Assembly: GCA_013214365.1 (NCBI GenBank)
Contig: JABSPI010000057.1
Location: forward strand, 1-5,762
Reading direction: 5' to 3'
Source of the DNA: Erythrobacter sp.
GTDB lineage: Bacteria > Pseudomonadota > Alphaproteobacteria > Sphingomonadales > Sphingomonadaceae
Length of the DNA: 5,762 bases
Numbering within the stretch: the stretch's first letter is position 1; the number at the start of each line of letters is the position of its first letter. The translations under genes and the position numbers were made by a program. Positions 1 through 4,960 of the stretch are shown here, in pieces. The notes beneath the pieces are model-generated. The model was not told the DNA's origin. It did not search any database and saw nothing but the letters and a program-made list of their open reading frames with translations.

Positions 1-335
1 ACCGGTTGAATGATGCGATAACGCGCATAGGCATTGACCTGCAGACGCTGTTGATCGCTGGTGAGGACCTGTTCGTTATCCATATCGAGGTCGAGCACCC
101 GGCGCTCCACCATCTGCACCCGGTCAACAAACGGGATGCGGTACCAAAAGCCTGCGCCGGTTTGGCCAAAGGGATCATCGGGATCGTACATATTGACGAT
201 GACACGCGGCTCACCTGTACGAATGATCACCGCCTGCTTGGTTTCAGGCGTCACAAACAAGGTCGAGACCAGCGCAACCGCCGCGGCGACAAGCCCAAAG
301 ATAGCGATTTTGTAGGATTTCTTCATCTCTGGCAT
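1..335 (-). CDS. hflC: HflC, SPFH-domain regulator of FtsH protease (N-terminal 111 codons, cut by window edge)
   Basis: HflC pairs with HflK in an inner-membrane complex that cages the AAA protease FtsH and modulates its degradation of membrane proteins. The visible part reads MPEMKKSYKIAIFGL and on, with one membrane-spanning segment at about residues 8-28. The start of the SPFH/band-7 domain follows: QAVIIRTGEPR at 34-44, then GAGFWYRIPFVDRVQ at 60-74, a typical HflC block, and the DLDMDNEQVLTSDQQRL strand region near 82-98. The gene has no stop inside the window; the rest lies to the left. The start at 335 is favoured over the in-frame ATG at 326 because a GGAGG lies 8 bases upstream of it. 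It begins one base after the hflK stop (TAA-G-ATG), so the two are surely co-transcribed and probably translationally coupled, which suits a complex of both proteins. Family assignment is from recognisable sequence; the topology is inferred from the hydrophobic stretch. Confidence 0.95.
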   Translation of the reverse strand, partial: MPEMKKSYKIAIFGLVAAAVALVSTLFVTPETKQAVIIRTGEPRVIVNMYDPDDPFGQTGAGFWYRIPFVDRVQMVERRVLDLDMDNEQVLTSDQQRLQVNAYARYRIIQP

Positions 336-336
336 C

Positions 337-1485
337 TTACTGCCCTCCCTCAATTGCGGCAGGGGCGCGGTTGCGCTGCACTTCCTGCAAGGGGATGTAA
401 GGGGTGACGCCATTGGCATCGATCACGGTCTTGTCGGTGCGCGACAGCACCGCTTCCATTGTCTCGTAATAAAGCCGGCGGCGGGTCACTTCGGGCGCAA
501 GGCGATATTGACCGTAAATCTGGTTGAATTGTTCCGCATCACCTTCGGCGCGCGCCAACAGGCGTTGCGAATACCGCCGCGCCCCGTTCAATTCACGCTC
601 GGCATCCTGCTGTGCGGCGAGCACGTCGTTGAACGCTTCAACCACGCTTTCAGGCGGGTCGGTCTTATCGATTTCGATACCCTGAACCGTGATCCCCGCG
701 CCATAGCCATCGAGGATCGCTTGCATCCGGGTTTGGACATTGGCCTGGATATCGGCCCGGCCTTCACCCGAAATCACCGTATCGAGCGTCTTTTCCGCGA
801 CCGAGGAACGCATGGCGGTCTCACCGGCTTCGCGCACGGTTTCGATCGGATCGGCCAGCTGGAATTGGAACAGCGAGAGATCATTGATATTCCAACGCAC
901 CGAATAGCTGAGATCAACCAAGTTCTGGTCGCCGGTCAGGATCAGTTTGCTGGGCACCGATTCGGTGCGGATTTCCTGAACGTTTTCAACTTTGACAATG
1001 CTGATCGGGTAGGGATAGGAAATGTTGGTTCCGGTGTCGAATGTGCCGACAAATTTGCCGCCGAACCGGGTCACGGTCGCCTGTTCGCCGGGTTGGACAA
1101 AGTGCACCGAGCTCATCACGCCCCAGATCGCCACGATCCCGACAAGGATAATCGGCAACCAGCTGCCCCCGCCGGGCCGCTCGGGCAGGCGCAAATTGGG
1201 GCCACCACCGCCACCGGCGCGGCGCGGACCTTCGGGGCCACGATTTTTGAAAATATCCTCAATGCTGGCCGAACGGCGTTTGCCGCCGCCTTCATTGCCG
1301 CCGGGCAACCACGGATTGCGCGGGCCTTCGCCATCTGCGCCGCCCCCACCATTGCCGCCGCCATCTTGGCCGCCCGAGCCATCGCCCGAACCGCCACCGG
1401 CATTTGAACCAGAGCCACCCCAGGGATTTTTCTTCCCTGCCATGGCCAACCCGATGTTTTTTCTAAAACCGTCAAAAATCTGCAT
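337..1485 (-). CDS. hflK: HflK, SPFH-domain regulator of FtsH protease
   Basis: HflK is the partner of HflC in the membrane complex that surrounds FtsH. From the ATG at 1485 the protein has 382 residues. Order of parts: a charged N-terminus; a glycine-rich, probably disordered cytoplasmic tail (about 22-66) framed by two NPW motifs (KKNPWGG at 18-24, RNPWLPGG at 56-63); a second Gly/Pro/Arg-rich stretch to about 107; one membrane helix (109-126); and the SPFH/band-7 domain (HFVQPGEQATVTRFG at 128-142; DLSYSVRWNI at 191-200). An Ala/Glu/Arg-rich helical region follows (about 282-320), with YYETMEAVLSRTDKTVID (339-356) typical of HflK. The start is uncertain. An in-frame ATG at 1443 (MAGKKNPW) is a good alternative, because the 14 codons before it are AT-rich and include a rare AGA. 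The longest frame, from 1584, would overlap the divergent mrp gene and is unlikely. hflC follows after one base. Confidence 0.95.
   Translation of the reverse strand: MQIFDGFRKNIGLAMAGKKNPWGGSGSNAGGGSGDGSGGQDGGGNGGGGADGEGPRNPWLPGGNEGGGKRRSASIEDIFKNRGPEGPRRAGGGGGPNLRLPERPGGGSWLPIILVGIVAIWGVMSSVHFVQPGEQATVTRFGGKFVGTFDTGTNISYPYPISIVKVENVQEIRTESVPSKLILTGDQNLVDLSYSVRWNINDLSLFQFQLADPIETVREAGETAMRSSVAEKTLDTVISGEGRADIQANVQTRMQAILDGYGAGITVQGIEIDKTDPPESVVEAFNDVLAAQQDAERELNGARRYSQRLLARAEGDAEQFNQIYGQYRLAPEVTRRRLYYETMEAVLSRTDKTVIDANGVTPYIPLQEVQRNRAPAAIEGGQ
344..348 (-). promoter_or_regulatory. Shine-Dalgarno of hflC inside the 3' end of hflK
   Basis: On the minus strand AGGGAGGG (350 down to 343) contains a GGAGG core 8 bases before the hflC ATG at 335. 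It lies within the last codons of hflK (Glu-Gly-Gly-Gln-stop). It decides the hflC start in favour of 335 over 326 and is the strongest ribosome-binding site in the window. Confidence 0.8.
1288..1422 (-). repeat. Low-complexity GGN/GCC-rich tract encoding the HflK glycine-rich tail
   Basis: This part of hflK encodes a run made almost wholly of Gly, Ser, Asp, Asn and Ala, seen on the plus strand as many gccgcc/ccgcca units. It is not a perfect tandem repeat. Such tracts in HflK N-termini vary in length between relatives and are open to slippage. It lies on the cytoplasmic side of the single membrane helix and is probably unstructured. Confidence 0.6.
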
Positions 1486-1559
1486 GCTATTCTTATAGGA
1501 ACGCAATTTGCGGAAAAACAGGGGGTGTGTGGTGATTTTGATGCTAGAGGCTGCGCGTG
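1486..1559. promoter_or_regulatory. Divergent intergenic region between hflK and mrp, probable promoters both ways
   Basis: This 74-base gap separates two divergent genes, so at least one promoter for each should lie in it or close by. It is more AT-rich than the genes. On the minus strand TATAAG (1497-1492) resembles a -10 box. It is only 6 bases from the ATG at 1485, so it would give either a nearly leaderless message or, with the ATG at 1443, a leader of about 40 bases. An 11-base inverted repeat, CGCAA-T-TTGCG (1502-1512), lies next to it and could be an operator. For mrp an AGAGG (1546-1550) lies 9 bases before its ATG. No convincing -35 box was seen on either strand. The promoter calls are inference. 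Confidence 0.4.
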
Positions 1560-2561
1560 ATGACAAATGACCCTGCCACGCCAAGCGATCCTGCCGCCGA
1601 TGAAGCCGTATTGCGCGGCGCTTTGCCGATCGAAATTCACGGCCGATTGCGCTCCGCCCGGATTGTGGAGCGGCGCGCCATCGTGGTCGCCGAGGCCGGC
1701 GATCTGGGTGCCAAAGCGCGCACCGAACTCGAAGAGCTCATCCAGTCAGCGCTGGGCCAACTGGCGCAGATCGACGAGGTCAGAGTGGCCTTGATCGCCG
1801 ATCGCCGGCGGCGGATGATCATTGCGGTGGGATCGGGCAAAGGCGGCGTGGGCAAATCCACCCTGACCACCAATCTGGCGGTCGCTTTGGCGCGCAAGGG
1901 GCGCAAAGTGGGTGTGATTGACGGGGATATTTACGGCCCTTCCCAACCGCGCCTGTTGGCGACCGAGCGGATGAAACCCGAGACCCAAGGCGACAAGCTG
2001 GTCCCGGTCACCAGCCCGCACGGCGTCAAAGTCTTGTCGATGGGCCATGTGGTCGCACCGGGCAAGGCACTGGCATGGCGCGGACCGATGGCGGGCAAGG
2101 CTTTGGGGCAATTGGTCGATGCGGCATGGGGGGATACCGAATTGCTGATGATTGACCTGCCGCCGGGCACGGGCGATGTGCAATTGTCGATGATGGCCGA
2201 CAGCAAGCCCGATGGCGCGGTGTTGGTCTCCACACCGCAGGATCTGGCGCTGCTTGATGCGGCGCGGGCGGGGCAATTGTTCGAGGATGGCGAGGTGCCG
2301 ATCATTGGTCTGGTGGAAAATATGGCGGGATATGAATGCCCCGAATGCGGCCATATTTCCGACCCATTCGGATCGGGCGGGGTGGAAAAATTCGCCACCG
2401 CGCTCGAAATTCCCTTCCTGGGGCGCGTGCCATTGACCATGCAAACCCGGTTGAGCGGCGATGCCGGCACCCCGCCCGCAGCCGCCGATGACAACGGCGC
2501 CCAACCCTTCCTCGCAATCGCCGAGCGAATCGATCGCTGGCTCACAAACGGAGCGGTGTAA
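1560..2561 (+). CDS. apbC: Mrp/ApbC-type Fe-S cluster carrier P-loop ATPase
   Basis: Mrp/ApbC (Nbp35-like) proteins are cytoplasmic ATPase dimers that bind a bridging [4Fe-4S] cluster and pass it to apo-proteins. With the ATG at 1560 the protein has 333 residues; a GTG sits directly before it at 1557, and AGAGG 9 bases upstream of the ATG fits either. Visible motifs: deviant Walker A GKGGVGKST (93-101) with signature Lys94; IDGDIYGPSQP (120-130); Walker B MIDLPPGTGD (197-206); GLVENMAGYECPECGH, with the cluster-ligand pair Cys260-X-X-Cys263. The N-terminal 85 residues match only the later part of the usual MIP18/DUF59 domain, and the DPE-type motif expected there is not visible. The stop is 4 bases before the next gene, which suggests an operon. 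Family membership is certain; which proteins it serves is not shown. The molybdo-hydroxylase pathway downstream is a possible client by context only. Confidence 0.95.
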   Translation: MTNDPATPSDPAADEAVLRGALPIEIHGRLRSARIVERRAIVVAEAGDLGAKARTELEELIQSALGQLAQIDEVRVALIADRRRRMIIAVGSGKGGVGKSTLTTNLAVALARKGRKVGVIDGDIYGPSQPRLLATERMKPETQGDKLVPVTSPHGVKVLSMGHVVAPGKALAWRGPMAGKALGQLVDAAWGDTELLMIDLPPGTGDVQLSMMADSKPDGAVLVSTPQDLALLDAARAGQLFEDGEVPIIGLVENMAGYECPECGHISDPFGSGGVEKFATALEIPFLGRVPLTMQTRLSGDAGTPPAAADDNGAQPFLAIAERIDRWLTNGAV

Positions 2562-2565
2562 GGCG

Positions 2566-4863
2566 ATGCAAGTTTCCCGGCGGGGTCTGATCACTGGCGC
2601 TGCGGCGGGCGGCGGCTTGCTGGTCGCCTGGTGGGTGTGGCCGCGCGATTACCCCAATCCCCTGCCGCCTGCATCGGGCGAACACGTGTTTGATGCCTGG
2701 CTCAAAATCGCCGAGGACGGGGTGGTTTCGGTGGCGGTGCCGCAATTGGAAATGGGCCAGGGCATCACATCTGTATTGCCGCAAATTGTGGCTGAGGAAT
2801 TGGGCGCGGATTGGCGCCAGATCGCGGTCGAGCCGGCCCCGATATCGGCGGCCTATCCCAATGTCGCATTGGCCCAGCGTTGGGCGCAATTGTGGGATCC
2901 TGTTGCCACCGGCATCTCCGACACGCTCGACACCGCTCTGGCGCGCAGCTTTGCCCGCACACGGCGTTTCAACGCAACCGCTGATGGCACATCGCTCGCC
3001 GCATATGAAGCGCCCGCGCGCGCCGCCGCCGCCGCTGCGCGCGCCATGTTGGCGCAGGCCGCAGCCCAGCGTTGGGGCACGGCGTGGGAGGAATGCCGCG
3101 TGGATGCAGGCTTGGTTGCATGGGGCGATAAACGCGCCACTTTTGGCGAACTCGCCGCCGAGGCTGCCACCCTCACCCCGCCTGATCCGCCGCCGCTGCG
3201 CCCGGCAAACGCGCAGGCTCAGGCGCAGGGGAACGCACGGACACAGCTGCCCGGCGAAGCCGCTGGTTTTCCGCGCATCGACCTGCCTTCCAAAGTCGAC
3301 GGATCCTACCGCTTTGCCGCCGATGTCCGCTTGCCCGGAATGGTGTTTGCCGCGATCCGCCATGGCCCCAATAATAACAGCGAACTGACCGGGTTTGACC
3401 CCGAGGCCGCAGCCGATATTGGCGGGATCGTGGGCGCGGTCAAAACCAAACGCTGGCTCGCGGTGGCGGCGACCACATGGTGGGCCGCGGACCGCGCATT
3501 GGAGGCGATGGACCCTCAGTTTAGCGCAGCATATCCGGTCGATAGCGACCGCGTCAGAGCGCAGATCGAGGGCCGGCTTGATGGCGGCGACAGTTTCAAA
3601 ATCGCCGAGACCGGCGCAGGCGAGGAGGCGCTTAGCCGGGTCGATATTGCCCGCCGCTATCACGCTGAACCCGCCCATGCAGTGCCGGTCGAAACCGCCA
3701 GCGCCGCAGCCCGCTGGAACAATGGCCAGCTGGAATTGTGGATCGCCAGCCAAGCCCCCGAACAAGCGCGCGCAGCCGCAGCCAAAGCGGTCGGCGTCGC
3801 CACTGAACAGGTGGTGCTCTATCCCATGCCCGCCGGCGGCAGTTTCGATGCCCGATTAGAACATGACCACGCGATCGAAGTGGCGCATTTGGCCAAGCAA
3901 TTGGAGCGCCCGGTCCAGCTGACATGGTCGCGGCGCGAGGAATTGATCCGTTCGCGCCCGCGCGCACCCTACGGCCTGTTGCTCGGCGCCCAATTGGACC
4001 AGGGCGGACGCGGCGAGATCACCGCGATGCAATTGCGCATTGCCTGTCAGAGCGCCTCGCACGAATTTGGCGAGCGCCTGTTCGCCAACCACACCGCTTG
4101 GGCCGCGATCCGCAACACCGCCGGACGCGCCGACCATCTCGCGCTCGAAGGCGCGGTTCCGCCCTATTCCATTCCCAGCGTAACCGTGCGCCATGTCCCG
4201 GTGGAAACCGGCTATCCTGCGGGGCGGGTGCGCGGCAATGCGCATGGGCCCACCTGTTTCGCGATTGAGAGCTTTCTTGACGAAATCGCGCAACGCCACG
4301 GACGCGAGCGGCTGTCCTATCGGATGGCGATGTTGGGCAGCGATGTGCGGCTGGCCGCCTGCTTGCAACGTGCGGCATCTATGGCGCAATGGGATGGCGG
4401 CGCCAATCAAAGCGGGCAGGGGATTGCCTGCCACCGGATCGGCGATGTGGCCGAGGGCGGGCGAATTGCTTGTGTCGCCACCGCACGGCGCAATGCCGAG
4501 GGGGATGGGGGCACAGTGCGCGTGGCGCGTTTGTCAGTGGCGGTCGATATTGGCCGGATCATCAATCTCGACATTGCCCGGCAACAGATCGAGGGCGGCT
4601 TGCTGTTTGGTCTTGGCATGGCGCTGGGCAATGGGCTGACCATGCGCGCCGGCCTCCCGACCAGTGTGGATTATGCCGATCTGGGCCTGCCGCTCTTGGC
4701 CGATTGCCCGGAGATCGAGGTCGATTTCATCGCTTCGGATGCGCCGCCGGCTGATCCGGGGGAATTGGGCGCGGTGATTGCCGCCCCGGCGATTGCCAAT
4801 GCATTGTTTTCCGCTACAGGCTTGCGCCTGCGCCGTCTGCCACTACTTTCTAGCGGACTGTAA
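2566..4863 (+). CDS. Xanthine dehydrogenase-family molybdopterin-binding subunit (IorB-like), Tat-exported
   Basis: This is the large, molybdenum-cofactor subunit of a molybdo-hydroxylase, closest in style to isoquinoline 1-oxidoreductase beta and aldehyde oxidoreductase large subunits. These hydroxylate a heterocycle or aldehyde with water as oxygen donor. The protein has 765 residues. It starts with a twin-arginine signal (VSRRGLI at 3-9) and a hydrophobic segment (8-25) without an obvious AxA cleavage site, so it may stay membrane-anchored in the periplasm. Motifs: QLEMGQGITS (60-69); RIDLPSKVDGSYRF opening the hammerhead-like domain (237-250); ASQAPE with Gln396 at the active-site Gln position; GGSFDARL (424-431), where the family usually has GGGFGRRL; GNAHG...FAIESFLDEIA (557-575); SGQGIA (616-621); VDIGRIIN (660-667); and DPGELGAV with the conserved base Glu733. 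The start at 2566 follows the mrp stop by 4 bases; a GGAG lies 12 bases upstream and a TAAGG 2 bases upstream. No [2Fe-2S] partner gene is in the window. The substrate is unknown. Confidence 0.9.
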   Translation: MQVSRRGLITGAAAGGGLLVAWWVWPRDYPNPLPPASGEHVFDAWLKIAEDGVVSVAVPQLEMGQGITSVLPQIVAEELGADWRQIAVEPAPISAAYPNVALAQRWAQLWDPVATGISDTLDTALARSFARTRRFNATADGTSLAAYEAPARAAAAAARAMLAQAAAQRWGTAWEECRVDAGLVAWGDKRATFGELAAEAATLTPPDPPPLRPANAQAQAQGNARTQLPGEAAGFPRIDLPSKVDGSYRFAADVRLPGMVFAAIRHGPNNNSELTGFDPEAAADIGGIVGAVKTKRWLAVAATTWWAADRALEAMDPQFSAAYPVDSDRVRAQIEGRLDGGDSFKIAETGAGEEALSRVDIARRYHAEPAHAVPVETASAAARWNNGQLELWIASQAPEQARAAAAKAVGVATEQVVLYPMPAGGSFDARLEHDHAIEVAHLAKQLERPVQLTWSRREELIRSRPRAPYGLLLGAQLDQGGRGEITAMQLRIACQSASHEFGERLFANHTAWAAIRNTAGRADHLALEGAVPPYSIPSVTVRHVPVETGYPAGRVRGNAHGPTCFAIESFLDEIAQRHGRERLSYRMAMLGSDVRLAACLQRAASMAQWDGGANQSGQGIACHRIGDVAEGGRIACVATARRNAEGDGGTVRVARLSVAVDIGRIINLDIARQQIEGGLLFGLGMALGNGLTMRAGLPTSVDYADLGLPLLADCPEIEVDFIASDAPPADPGELGAVIAAPAIANALFSATGLRLRRLPLLSSGL

Positions 4864-4956
4864 TTTTTCCACGACGCGCGGGATCGCGTCTGCCTCTATG
4901 GCGACAGACGCAGCGTATATCGACACCAAGAGCAAAACCGGACGACCCGCGCATTC
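4864..4956 (+). promoter_or_regulatory. Leader before hemH with two overlapping inverted repeats
   Basis: This 93-base gap holds two perfect inverted repeats that share bases. The first is GACGCG (4873-4878) with CGCGTC (4885-4890), loop of 6. The second is GCGTCTG (4886-4892) with CAGACGC (4905-4911), loop of 12. As RNA only one can form at a time. Neither is followed by a T-run, so an intrinsic terminator is not supported, and hemH may be read from upstream. The only T-run (4864-4868) lies before the first stem. No good promoter was found. A regulatory role is inference. Confidence 0.35.
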
Positions 4957-4960
4957 ATGA
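4898..4960 (+). CDS. Possible 20-codon leader ORF overlapping the hemH start
   Basis: An ATG at 4898 opens a 20-codon frame (MATDAAYIDTK and on) whose TGA (4958-4960) overlaps the hemH ATG (4957-4959) as ATGA, a classic arrangement for translational coupling. The peptide has no membrane segment, no Cys, a single His (residue 19) and no other run suggesting attenuation. Evidence against: a weak ribosome-binding site (GGGA at 4880-4883, 14 bases upstream) and third-position GC lower than expected for a gene here. It may be a chance ORF. The ATG lies in the loop of the second hairpin. The peptide resembles nothing I recognise. Confidence 0.25.
   Translation: MATDAAYIDTKSKTGRPAHS

Noticed and set aside
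6..407. Plus-strand frame of 133 codons at the left edge
   Set aside because: It is antisense to hflC and the end of hflK, which read clearly as SPFH proteins on the minus strand.
508..1407. Plus-strand frame of 299 codons opposite hflK
   Set aside because: It is antisense to a certain SPFH gene, has no domain I recognise, and its Ala-rich end only mirrors the glycine-rich tract.
2461..2565. Upstream extension of the molybdo-hydroxylase by 35 codons into mrp
   Set aside because: It would overlap the mrp 3' end by 101 bases and place 35 Pro/Ser-rich residues before the twin-arginine motif. The ATG at 2566 puts the signal at the N-terminus.
1746..2594. Minus-strand frame of 282 codons opposite mrp
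   Set aside because: It is the antisense shadow of the conserved ATPase, with His/Arg/Gln-rich translation and no motif.
3202..3243. Short CAGGC-like repeat in the molybdo-hydroxylase (AQAQAQ)
   Set aside because: It is only a few imperfect units in an Ala/Gln linker before the hammerhead-like domain; nothing suggests a mobile or regulatory repeat.
2542..3765. Long minus-strand frame of 407 codons opposite the molybdo-hydroxylase gene
   Set aside because: It lies fully antisense to a gene with clear family motifs, and its translation is rich in Arg, Gly, His and Cys without recognisable domains. It is a by-product of GC-rich codon usage.
4873..4890. Intrinsic terminator after the molybdo-hydroxylase gene
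   Set aside because: The 6-base stem has no T-run after it on either strand; the only T-run is before it.
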